This document shows positions 42,776 to 53,205 of a stretch of DNA of 64,000 nt, piece by piece. Both the position numbers and the translations under genes were made by a program. The notes beneath the pieces were generated by a model, which had not been told where the DNA came from, did not search any database, and saw only the letters and a program-made list of their open reading frames with translations. Source of the DNA: Ephemerocybe angulata (Eukaryota > Basidiomycota > Agaricomycetes > Agaricales > Psathyrellaceae). Position 1 is the first letter of the stretch. Each line of letters opens with the position of its first letter. The DNA lies in the NCBI GenBank assembly GCA_013368325.1, contig JAACJK010000163.1:2294001-2358000 (forward strand), written 5' to 3'.

Positions 42776-43266
42776 AACCACAAGTAGATAGTAGTGTACG
42801 GCATTGTAATTTATGTTGGGGTCAAAAGGAATTGTTACCATTAACCGTTGAGTATCAATGACGAGTCGCTGAGGATCTCAGCCTTCCAAATTATCTGGCC
42901 AGTTGCCCCACACGATTAAACTCACTGTTTGTGGTGAACAAAATTTCTGTGCAAAGCGGGCTCGGGTAGAGACATACGTAAACTGCCAAGCGGAGGTCCC
43001 TCACTTGGGAGGTTGGAAGCTAGGAAGCAGCGCACACGAGGTTGGGGATATGAGTCAAACCCGCTGGACGATGCAATGTGTTTCGAATTTCGGGAATTGG
43101 ATCACCGAAGGGCGACTATGTAGTATGTTCGCCTATTTGTGCACTCTATTTGTGCCAACGCACCCGGCCTCGCTTATCATCCCTATCCTCTCTCTCTCTC
43201 CACCACCAACCCAGGACTGCACATCCAAAATATTCGAACTCATCTACTTCGAAACTAGGTCGTAAA
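42776..43266. other. Spacer between MYND-C and MYND-D
   Basis: Upstream region of MYND-D; no gene seen. Confidence 0.4.
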
Positions 43267-44705
43267 ATGGACGGAGAATATATGACCGAGGAGTCAGAGG
43301 AATTGTAGGTATCTCTGCGTTGACCCAGACCTACGAACTTCACTGACCGCCAACGGTTCAGCCTCGAGATTGCGCGCGAGCTCATCCGCCAACTCAGACC
43401 TCATGATGCTCTGCCTTTCCTTACGAAAGCCCTGGAAGACCCTTTGAACTTGGACGCGTCAATTACTCTGGCAGATATCTCGCCAACTCCTCGCGCCCTC
43501 GAGGTCCTGGAGGAAGCCGTCGCAAAAGGTGCAGTCGTACTTGCCGCAATTTGCGTTTCTTTGGCTTCAATTTCAAAGTCCTCTAACATGAGACACTTCC
43601 AGGGAGAAACTTCGCTGTTGAGTGGTTTGGCCCTAACGTCTTCGCCGACGATGGTCAATATGTTGGCCACCTCTGGGGCGTCCACGAGATGCGGCCATTC
43701 ATGCGAGCACTTCATGCCCTCGCGCTCAAGTACTTCGAGGCGAACCAGAACCCCAAGTGCACGTAAGTCTTATGGATTGCAAAACACATATCGACTTACT
43801 GATTATCCCTTCCTATGCAGGGAGATATGGATCGAGCTGCTTCGATTGAGCTCGAATGACAACATGGGGACCCGAACCTGTCTTGGAAGCGCGCTCATTC
43901 GCGACGGGCGGTACACAGATGCCCTTTCCTTCGCCCAAAACTGGTTGAAGCCTCCCAGAGGCTCCTCTGAATCCCACCCGCCACACGGTGGGACCGTTTT
44001 CGCAACACCGACTCAGGACCTATTGAGCAACGATGACGAGGTGAGGCTGACGAAGCTAGCCTTTGTAGTAGGAGAGCTCGCATATACCGCTGCCCTGGCA
44101 TCCTTCAAAGTATTTGGGGACTGCCCGTTGTCGACGCAGTACCTTCGCATGGCTTCGAAGATTAATCCTCATATCATACTTCGAATTATCGGGAGAGTTC
44201 GGCAGCCAAGTAAGTTGTAATGCGAATGCTCCGCTCTTCTGATCCCTGGCTAACTTTTATTATTAGATGGTCTCTATGAAGAGGAGCAGCGTGGTATGAA
44301 CGGGCCCGAAGACGCCATTGACTATCTCTGGCTCACTCAGGATCTCTGGATGGAGAACTCTGTCTGGAACTGGGTTAACGGAAATCAAGACGCCAAACAG
44401 GCGACCGTCAAAGTATGCAGCCGGCCAGGGTGTGGGAGACGAGAGGCCGAGACCTTCAAGTTCACAGATATCTGCCCTGGTTGCCTTCGAGTGCGTATTC
44501 ACCATTTTTATGATCATCCTATTTGTTTCTTATTAAACTCTGGAACCTTTTAGGTTTCCTACTGCAGTACCAATTGCCAGGACGCACATCAGAGGGCCCA
44601 TGATCGAGGTAAGCTCCCGCAACCTCCCCAAACGTAGACGGCTGATCTGACCGATACTATGCCTTATCAGCTTGCAAACAAGACACAATGATTGGGCTCA
44701 TGTAG
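43267..44705 (+). CDS. MYND zinc-finger protein, paralogue D
   Basis: The most diverged full-length copy: it starts MDGEYMTEESEELLEIARE and lacks the MDRRxG...GGG leader. It keeps the family layout (ALPFLTKALEDPLNLDASI, WFGPNVFADDGQYVGHLWG, ELLRLSSNDNMGTRTCLG, ALIRDGRYTDALSFAQNW, YLRMASKINPH). The finger is CSRPGC, CPGCLRVSYC, NCQDAHQRAHDRAC and looks complete. Introns fall at the same places as in the other copies, and all have GT-AG ends. Ends KQDTMIGLM at TAG 44703-44705. It looks functional; its divergence suggests an older duplicate. Confidence 0.8.
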
Positions 44706-44959
44706 TCCATCTCTTCCGATTTCGCATCTCACGCACTAACGTACCAGTCCAGAAATCTACAGTACTCACAATATATGATAGTGATCAGTCCACGTCTCAG
44801 GGGACACGGGCGCCTATTTCAATCTCTACCTGTAGCTCCCCGGAAATCGCCACACACATCGCACAATTGCAGGCACCGCTATCCACGCGAAGCAGCATTA
44901 TTTCATTTGTGTAAATTATGGCTACTGTCCTGATAGAAAATTAACAACAATAAAATAAA

Positions 44960-45530
44960 CCGGCATGACCACTCCCACCCAGCGGTCATACGAGCGACCG
45001 GCATGTGCGCTCCCACCCAGCGGTCATCACGCGACCGGTTGGATGGGCCCCCTCCCCAGCGAAAGAGAGCCCAGAGATTGGCGCACTGTGCAGCAACATG
45101 GGCTCCCCCTCGGAGAGAGAAACCTAGCGGTCGCTTTATCGACATAGGTTCCACCTCTGAGAGAGGAACTCAGATTGGCCAAGGGACTTGACCAAAATGA
45201 GCTCCACCTCCCAATGAGGAGGGGTTCGGGAGGGCGGGCACCTTTATCGCCACGACCCATCCGACAAGACAATCTGAGGGGATCGGCCCTCGCTTCGAGG
45301 CTCTCGCCCCACGAACGCCAAAGACGGCCGCTGAGGGGATTGGCCCTCGCTTCGGGACATGTTGCCCCACGAGCGCCAACGCGACCGTTATGAAAGGATC
45401 TGAGGGGATCGGCCCACGCTTCGAGGCTCTCGCCCCACGAACGCCAAAGACGGCCGCTGAGGGGATTGGCCCTCGCTTCGGGACATGTGCCCCGCGAGCG
45501 CCCAAAGGCGACCGCTGACCTCCCTCTTCC
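44960..45530. repeat. GC-rich tandem repeats
   Basis: Two roughly 40-bp units (CCCACCCAGCGGTCAT, from 44975 and 45014) and four roughly 57-bp units starting at 45274, 45331, 45400 and 45457 (CTGAGGGGATYGGCCCTCGC), which alternate to give a 126-bp period. A TATATATG near 45588 sits at one edge. It may be the terminal part of the recombinase element or a solo LTR; no clean ends found. Confidence 0.75.
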
Positions 45531-45922
45531 CAACATGAGGGAAAGGAAGAAAGAAGCGGGGACGCCCGTTTCTGAAAGACGAGGGTTTATATATGTCGTT
45601 GGGCGTGGCAATGATTCATCCGATCGCAATGACGAGTGGAGGTGAGACATTCACCGGCGGGGACGACGCGTCACCCGTAATCTGGCCATGGTATTGGGGC
45701 AATGAGCTAGCTAGAAATACAATGTAAAGGGCGAGTGTTCTAGGAATGCAAGAGACAGTGATCTATCGGAAAGAGCGATTGTTCTAGGAGTACATGGAAA
45801 GGCGATCTATGGGAAAGAGCGATCTATGACGAGGAGCGATGATGGTTATGCTTGAACGAAAGAACAGCAAAAGAAAGCGAACGAATAGAGTCAAAGCAAG
45901 TATAGCGGCATAGCGAAACAAC
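45531..45922. other. 3' flank of the recombinase gene
   Basis: Short repeats of GGAAAGAGCGAT and GTTCTAGGA words between 45720 and 45840; no gene seen. Confidence 0.45.
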
Positions 45923-48439
45923 TTAAGAAGGCAGAGCAGCGAGCGAAAGACGAGGCGTCGACTTGGCGAGCTTTTCGTGGGCGTTGGCCACCTGCGATTT
46001 CTCGACGGCTGTAAGTGCAGAGATGTTCGGCAGAAGGGTCTTCATGCCCTCGGGATCATCGACAGAGAATCCGATGGTGAGCAGCTTGGCTCGAACTTTT
46101 GGGGTGACTTTCATTGGGGCGAGGTCAGTTGATGAGAGGGCGAGGAAGTCGGAAGGCGTGGGGACATAAGCAGCAGCGGGTGCAAACCGTCCACGAGCCG
46201 TCGCCTCGAGGAGGTGTGCATGCTTTCGGGGAATGGTGATGCGTTCACATTCGAGCAGACCGACCGTATCCCATGCCTCGTCATCAAGTTCACAGCAATG
46301 ATCGAAGCCTACGGCGTCAAGTTTGGCGAGAACAACCGATGATATATTGAACTCGGCGGCAAAGTCATCCAGGGTATAGTCTTCAGGGACGTCGAACTCC
46401 TCCAACATCGTGACATTAAGCGAGGAGTTGGCAGTAGTGGTGGAGGAATCGGGATCAACAGCAGTGGAAGAGTCGCCGTCAACAGCCATGGGAGCCACGA
46501 TGGGAGCAGGAGCTGGAAGCCCCAAGACAGCGACCTTGGCATCTACGAGAGCGGTGGTCGTCTTACGAACCTTGGCGGGACGGTGTTCAATCAAGCAGGA
46601 CCTGGGCATGGCGTAATAGAGTTGAGGGAACGATGCCTCGTATTCCGCGTGCTGGAAATAGCGGAACTCCCCCTCGAGGGTGAGGCAGCAGGCGCTGGGG
46701 TCAGAGTGGTCGTGAGGAAGAGTGCATCGGATGAGGGGAATTTCGTGACCATGGTGAAGGTGTTCAATGAGCTCACCAGTCTTGTACTCCTTCGCTCCTG
46801 TGCACGGCGGGATACGGCACGCCTGGACCTTGTTGTAGTCGATACCTGATTCGGTCTTGACCTTTTTTGAGTTGGGCAAGGAGGCGGCCTTGCTGCACGT
46901 AAAGTGCGTACGAAGATGCTCGTGTAACAAGGTCAATCCGAAGTAAGCAGAGTCTCTGAGGAATGAATGAGGATTTGGCAAGGTGGGGATAAGAACAGAT
47001 GCACGTACTTGTGCTTCTTGGTCCACGTCGCTTCTGGGTCGTTGACGCATATGGGGCACAGGTGATGGTGGACAACGCTGCGGTTGTTGGTGATGTTGGC
47101 GCGTGTATAGGGGGTAAGACCGCCCCACGGAGCGGCGGAAGGCTCTGGAGTCACCGGCGGAGGGGCAGCGCTAGTCGACGCGACGGGAGCAGATCGGCCG
47201 TCTTCATCTTCAGGAGACTCTCCTACCATCTTCCCCGCGAGAAGGGAGGCATGGCACATCTCGTGATGCTCGTTGTAAACACGTCGGATGTCGGCGACGT
47301 TGTTGGTAGGCAAGGGTGCCTCGTCCTTTGGGGGTCGTTGGACGTACAGCATGCATATGTAGCATCGCTCCATCTCATCAGGGCACCGTGTCCTCGCATC
47401 GAATGACATGCGCTCCCAAGTGATCGGCGGTAGACCTGTTTTTGACCCCTTTCATAGCGCAGAAGGGACAATCGCCGTCCTGACGAACGTCATCTGCATA
47501 CAAGAGGGCCATGTAGCGAGACGCAATGGCCAGGCGGACATTGCCTTGCTCTTGAAGATGGGCCCAAGGGTGGTCAAACGCAGCGGAAGTCGCAGCCGAC
47601 ACCAGATCAGCCACCTCCCCATGCAACATGTTGGCGTGATGCTCCTTGAGTTGTAGGTATCCAGGTTTGTAGACCTGGTAGAGGAGTTCGTAGTCCTCTG
47701 TAGAGAAAAGAGGGGCAGAGGGACAGGCAGGTTGGCCGGGGGGCATCTGCGTCAGCGCCTGGCAGAGTAAGCCATGTACGTCCTTCTCCGACTCGAGGAA
47801 GATGTCGACGAGCTTGCTGGACGGATGATCCTGTACGGCGTTGATGCCATGGGCCGATTCCATTGCCCTCTTGGCGCAGAGAGTGTTTCGGGCAAACTGG
47901 AGCGCAACAGGGGCACAGGGGATGAGGGCAGACATGAGTCGGTTGCGTTCCATACCCGAAAGCTCTTCGTCCGTAAACAGCTTGTACGCAACAGAGCCGC
48001 GCAATGAAGCGGTGGCGCGGTGTCGCTCCGAGCCAGACGTGTCACCGAGAAGGGCTCCCTGCAGGTCGAACTGGCTGTGATGAGACTGATAGGTGGTGTG
48101 GGCGAGATTTGATTGTTGGACGTGGCCAAAATGGTATTGCATCACAAACTTGGGGATGGTGCCGCCCAGTCCGGTGGCGGAGGACCGTCGCAGGGGGTAC
48201 GGGGTTCGAGCATCCTCGTCAAAGCCGGCAGCGACTGCTCCTTTACAGCAATTCCCGATGATCTTGAGATTGTCGGGAAAGTTGCACGCGTGAAATAATA
48301 ATAATAAATAATGGTTACCAAATTTGGACGCGATTTGGAGGGCCGTTCTCTGGCTTCTTGCTCATCTACGTCCACCAGGACTGCCTTAAAACTGCTTCAG
48401 GGCCCCGCTAGACCCTTCCTCCAACCTTCCTCCCCAGCT

Positions 48440-49465
48440 ATGTATCGAAAAATCAGTCCTGATCTCAAAGAATGTGCTATCTCGCTCTGGGAGCGAGGCT
48501 TTGAGATCACGGACATCGTGGCCATGCTGGGCGTGTCCCGGGCCAGTATCTACCGCTGGCAGGCTATCTTCGACGAGCTCGGCACAGTTGTACGACCGAC
48601 TATTCGTGGACGGGATCGGATCATTTCCAGGGCCGTTGTCAATGCCGTACTCATCCTATTTGAAGCCGACTATGATCTTTATCTCGATGAACTTGCTCTC
48701 TGGCTTGCAGTAAACCACGACATCGCCATCTCAAAATCAGCTCTCCAGGCTACACTCCAACGGGCGGGGCTTACTCGTAAACTTCTGCAAAAGGTGGCGA
48801 GCGAACGGGATGAGGAGCTGAGGCACCAGTGGAGAGAGCTGCAGGCCCATCCGGATTTGAGCGGGGAAGGATGGGAATTTGTCTGTGTGGACGAAACAAG
48901 CAAGGACGAGCGAATCGGAACATTTGCCCGTCACTATGGCCGCTCACTCTCTGGAACTCGGGCCCCTCTCACCGATGTCTTTGTCCGTGGCGACCGATAC
49001 TCATTGCTATGTGCCATCACGACCGAGGGCTATATCTCCGCAAAGGCAGTTGAAGGGTCCTTCGATTCATTGCAGTTTTACGACTTCATTCAGGAAGAAG
49101 TAGTACGTACAGCGAGCCATTCTCGTGTGCTTATCACTGACCACATGTTTCAGCTGCCGCAGATGAAGCCCTTCCCCGATGCTCGATCCATTCTCGTGCT
49201 TGACAACTGCCGAATACATCATACCCAGCCGCTTGTCGACCTCGTTCATGCGGCAGGATGCTTGATCTTATACCTCCCGTCCTACTCCCCGGATATGAAC
49301 CCCATCGAGGAGTCATTCAGTACAGTAAAAGCTTTCATTCGTCGTCATGGGGGCAGACTCCGGAGAGACGAAGACCCTTACCTATCGTTGCTTGAGGTTT
49401 GTGGTTGTGTTACTGCTGAAATGGCACAAGGATGGTTCCGTCATGCTGGTTACATTCAAAACTAG
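48440..49465 (+). CDS. Tc1/mariner (IS630-type) DDE transposase
   Basis: 341 aa from the ATG at 48440 (MYRKISPDLKECAISLWERG). The N-terminal helix-turn-helix region contains ITDIVAMLGVSRASIYRWQ. The catalytic DDE_3 domain has FVCVDETSKDER (first Asp), SILVLDNCRIHH (second Asp) and SPDMNPIEESFSTVKAFI (Glu), with 34 residues between the last two, a DD34E spacing as in Tc1. All three acidic residues are present and there is no stop, so the enzyme may be active. An upstream ATG at 48311 lies within the terminal repeat and would add 43 residues; I prefer 48440 because family members start near there. Confidence 0.9.
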   Translation: MYRKISPDLKECAISLWERGFEITDIVAMLGVSRASIYRWQAIFDELGTVVRPTIRGRDRIISRAVVNAVLILFEADYDLYLDELALWLAVNHDIAISKSALQATLQRAGLTRKLLQKVASERDEELRHQWRELQAHPDLSGEGWEFVCVDETSKDERIGTFARHYGRSLSGTRAPLTDVFVRGDRYSLLCAITTEGYISAKAVEGSFDSLQFYDFIQEEVVRTASHSRVLITDHMFQLPQMKPFPDARSILVLDNCRIHHTQPLVDLVHAAGCLILYLPSYSPDMNPIEESFSTVKAFIRRHGGRLRRDEDPYLSLLEVCGCVTAEMAQGWFRHAGYIQN

Positions 49466-49601
49466 GGTCGCATTTTTGCTCTGCTCCGAGTCGGACATTC
49501 TCTATTGTACACTTTCGAGCTTCGGTCCGTTTCATACTGTACATGCTTGTAATACTTCTTTCCTTTACGCTACGTCTAATTCATGCTTTGTCCATTGTCG
49601 T

Positions 49602-51563
49602 TCACACACTTCCAGATTGGCAATCTTCCAGGAACTTACGATGAGCTGTCATGAACCTGCCCCATGCGAGAACCGTAAATCCAGCGCCACCAGCCCCGTA
49701 GTCCTCTTTTCCCAGGTTCGACACACCAGCATCACCAGGCACGTATTCCAACTCCTGAAGCTTGGCCTTGTCGCTATCCGAGATGTTGTAACGAGTACAG
49801 AAGGTGTCGAGGGACATGTGTGGAATCGGAGCCTTGCGTGGTGACACCAAGACAGGGGCATCGTTCGGCGGCATTCCAGGAGTGTTCACGTTGGCAGGAT
49901 ATGCTGCAAAGGCCTGTCGATCCTGCTGATATGGTCCGGGCATCGGTGGGTATTGGAACGGGTATGCAGGCCCAGCACCTTGGTGCGGGTAAGGGAAGGG
50001 GAAGAATGGTGGGTACATCGGCAGATAGCCCGGGTAGGGAGGAGCGGGACCTTGGGTGACTGGTGCAGTATTCTCATCTCCAGCCTTCGGCTTCGCTTGT
50101 TTGATCATTTGGGTGTCATCGAAGTGCTTCGAGAACGGCGGGGTGGTCAATGTAACACCCGCATTCTTGCAGGACTATAGAACAAATCTATGGTAAGCTC
50201 AACTGCACATACCATAACAGATCAGATACACACCAAAGCGACTGCCCACACCCTCAAACGCAGCTGCGTCAACTCCCAGTAACACACCTTCCCACCCACC
50301 ACACGTTCTAGGACACGCTTCCCGGGAAAGAGCTCAGCCTTGTTGTTTTCAGGGTACCGGTCTTCGAGCTGCTTGATATATTCATCGGAGTGCTCCATCA
50401 TGGAATTCTAGTGCGCCGTGAGCGGAATCGGTGAGAAAACACAATGCGAACGTACAATTGCAGCCTTGGCAGAGATATCATCAGGTTGGCTGGCCTGAGG
50501 GTAGGCAGCGCCGACCTCGTCTTCATGATTGTATGGCTTTGGTACATAGTCTCCGTCACCGGTGTCCCAAGTCTGGAATTACGGTCAGTATACTGCACCT
50601 ACAATGCAGATGGACGGCTCGACACACACCTCAACAGAGACGACCGGGGGCGGCATGAAAACGAAGACTGTTTGGCACCCATTTCGCTTCTGGGAGTTCG
50701 CCTTCAAAGCTGACATCATGGCGGCGTACCCAGCTTCTGTGCGAAGCGGCTTCTGGGGGTTGTTTGCTGGGGTTTCGAAGCGCCAGAACGATTGCGCGAG
50801 TGCGATGTTGGACACCTTGCAAGGAATTTCTCGTGCAAGCAGGGTTGTGAAGGCGTCGAATGTTGTACTCGGGGTGATCATAAGAGGGCCTTTGATGATA
50901 GTAGTGGGCGTTGCTGCAACGGTTTTAGCTCGACTTCCCGGTGCTTTCGGAGCTTGGACGACAGGCGCCTGCAGGTGGACGTAGACCGTGTACTGGGGCT
51001 CGCTTTCCTCCTCCGATTCCTCCACATCCTTCTTGCGTTTCTTGGATGGGCCTGCGGCTGAGCCCGACAATGATTTGGCCTTCCCCGGCCCTCTAAAGTC
51101 CTCCTCATCCACCTCGCCCTCACTGCTGACCTCCAACACCTCATCCCCACTTCTAACGGTCTTCGGTTTCGGCTTGTTCTTGCTGCCTTTGGGGCGGCCA
51201 CGGCCACGGCTCGGAGCGTTCGCAGCTTTGGTGGCAGCTTTCCTCGTTGTCTTGTATTTGTTCTGTAAACTGGCGGGACGTCGGAGGAACCTCATTTCTG
51301 AAAGAACCAATGCCTCGTCAATCACAGTACCCACTGTATGCGAAAGGTGACTTACGAGCAGGTGTAGCAGTGGCTACCATATGAGCAATCTGCCCAGAGA
51401 TAGGTGTGTTCTCCGCATCGAACATGTTGAGCTCGTCGGCGTCGTCTTGATCGGCGTCAGGGTCGTTCAGCAGCTCGTCCTCGCTTCCGTCGTAAACTGG
51501 TACAGTAGGGGGCTGGTACTGCACGAACTGAAGCTCCGGTGCTTCTCCAGCACACGGAGCCAT
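49602..51563 (-). CDS. Accessory protein of the mariner element, AT-hook and SAM-like
   Basis: Five exons (51563-51356, 51297-50630, 50572-50456, 50407-50234, 50174-49602) total 1,740 nt, 579 aa. MAPCAGEAPELQFVQYQPP starts an acidic region. Then comes SRGRGRPKGSKNKPKPK, an AT-hook that binds the minor groove of AT-rich DNA, and a nuclear-signal-like KKRKK. A conserved middle section has TFDAFTTLLAREIPCKV and FWRFETPANNPQKPL. A Pro/Tyr-rich stretch (PPYPGYLPMYPPFFPFPYPH) precedes a SAM-like end (SLDTFCTRYNISDSDKAKL...ELEYVPGDAG). All four introns have GT-AG ends. It shares the element with the transposase in opposite orientation and could act in end recognition or host targeting; this is inference. 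Confidence 0.82.
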
Positions 51564-53205
51564 AGAGAAAGAAAGAAATGAGTCAATTCGAGATGATCGC
51601 GGTACAGAAACAAGAGCCAGAGCGAACACGCCAACGCGGCGGCCCTCGTCCAAATTTGGTAACGATTATTTATTATTATTATTATCACGCGTGCAACTTT
51701 CCTGACAATCTCAAGATCATCGGGAATTGCTGTAACATACGTGTGGCAGTAACCCGAGGTGGTCCACGCTGCATCGTCCTTGGCATTTCGCATGACGGTC
51801 TGGGAGAGGAATTCCTCCTTGACGCGGATAAGGTGAGGGGCACGCTTCTTGCGAAGGATCTTGGGATCAGCCTGGAGGTAATCTGCCATAACATCTTCCT
51901 CGTACACGCCGCGGTGGATGCCAAGACAGATGAAGGGCAGAACGGGGCAAATGATAGCATTCTTCCGACCAAGGGTATGCATGTGGATGATGATGAACTC
52001 CCCGTCACTGTTGCGCATGTTCTTGGCGAAGTGTATGTTCCCAACGAGTTGGAACCCTGGCGATTGAGCTTCTTCATCGTACCCAGTGAAGAGTAACTCG
52101 GTATCCTTTTCGGCTGTTAGTGTCGAAAGACGAAAGGGAAAGAAAGCGGACTCACCCCCCACTGCAGACAGCTTCCTGTTCCTTCATAACCGTCTGATTC
52201 GGTGATGACACCAGGGCGCTGGCAAGCAAAGTACATCATCCCGGCTGCGGCGGCGGTTTGGACACGCAACCGACCGGTCGAGATGGGAGTGCCTGGCGAG
52301 ACAATGGCGGCTTGAAGCTCGATATAGTCTTCCTGGCGGATGATAGGCCTGGCCTTGGTCGCGGTGGTGATCTCTCTGTTCGCAGCCCATGCGTCGATTG
52401 CAGCGTTGACGACATCTTTGGTATGCTGCGTAAAGGGTTGGACTCCGGCGCGCTTCATCTGTGGGAGTGAATGAGTAAAAGAAAAGTAGGAGGTGGGAAG
52501 GACGAACCGCCGACGAGAGATTAAAAAAGGCGGACTTGGTCGTCCTTTTCGTCCACCCGAGACCGCCGTGTACGCGGGACCTCCCTGTTGTTGCCAAAAG
52601 ATGGAGAAACGCCTTTACCATCTCGTCCGAAGCGGGTGGCGCTCCTCGGATGAAGAGGTTCTCGGCGGCCTCTTCGTCCGTGATGTGCTCCTGGTGCGCG
52701 ACAAAGTCGACGAAGAGCTTGGTGATCGCCGCTAGCCTCTTGTTGTGGCTGGGCGAGATGACCCTGAGATCTTCAGCCCTGAATCGGGCGCGTGCACGGC
52801 GCATGTCCTCCTTTGAGCCTCGGTAGTTGGTGTTGAGCTGACCGGTGAAGTCGCGCGTTTTGGGAACCTTGGCCTTCTTGGGGGGTTTGGGGGCCATCGT
52901 CGCCTTGCGCTTTCGCGTATTGCGCCCAGTGTCCATGCTGGGCGAGGAGGGCAAGGGGCGGGGGGAAAGGGGGGGAAAGGAAGAAAGAATGGGGGGAAGG
53001 GCGGCGGGAGGGGGCGCGGGTTTATGTAGGGCGGGCATGGCGTGTGGGAAACGAGCGACGAGGGGGAGGATGAGGTCCGTGCGGTGGATGGTACGAGGAG
53101 GCGCTGGTGGTGGTGGGCAGCGTCGCAGCGAACGCCCGCGCTGTCGTGTTTGTATTTGTGTACCTGGAGCGTTGATGGCCGAGTCTGCCGACCCACGCGC
53201 GCCTA

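Larger units (their letters stand above)
48246..51732. mobile_element. Two-gene Tc1/mariner element, 3,487 bp
   Basis: Terminal inverted repeats of about 85 bp starting CAGCAATTCCCGATGATC with TA at both flanks (48244-48245 and 51733-51734), the Tc1/mariner target duplication. The repeats are nearly identical, including an AATAATAATAA tract, so the element looks young. It carries a transposase on the plus strand and a second five-exon gene on the minus strand. It interrupts the recombinase gene at TYV/KGA in the codon sense; removal with one TA restores the frame. Confidence 0.92.
45923..52936 (-). pseudogene. DUF3435/Crypton-like tyrosine recombinase with zinc-finger array
   Basis: Exons 52936-52508, 52458-52156, 52105-47009 (containing the mariner insertion) and 46955-45923. 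Without the insertion and one surplus base they total 1,124 codons. Basic N-terminus (MDTGRNTRKRKATMAPKPPKK). The core has AAAAGMMYFACQRPGVITE (first catalytic Arg), CLQWGDTELLF, NAIICPVLPFICLGIHRGV, PLRRSSATGLGG (second Arg), QYHFGHVQQSN (His) and HTTYQSHHSQFDLQGALLG (candidate Tyr), matching the R...R-H-Y plan of DUF3435 proteins and Cryptons, which excise and insert DNA through a 3'-phosphotyrosine. Then four or five C2H2/C2HC-like fingers (CPFC..H..H, CYIC..HHEMCH, CPIC..HEHLRTH, CRIPPC..HLHHGH) and a SAM-like C-terminal helical region. Lesions: the TA insertion and an extra C near 47382. The first-intron acceptors are ordinary; the second uses AAAAG. Confidence 0.75.

Noticed and set aside
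45027..45650. Open frame of 207 codons on the minus strand with repeated RLWRSWGESLEA units
   Set aside because: It is the translation of the GC tandem repeat, whose 126-bp period is a multiple of three, and it includes a TATATA motif. No motif or start context supports a protein.
45923..52936. Calling the locus a complete Starship
   Set aside because: The recombinase is captain-like, but no element ends, target duplication or cargo block can be defined in this window.
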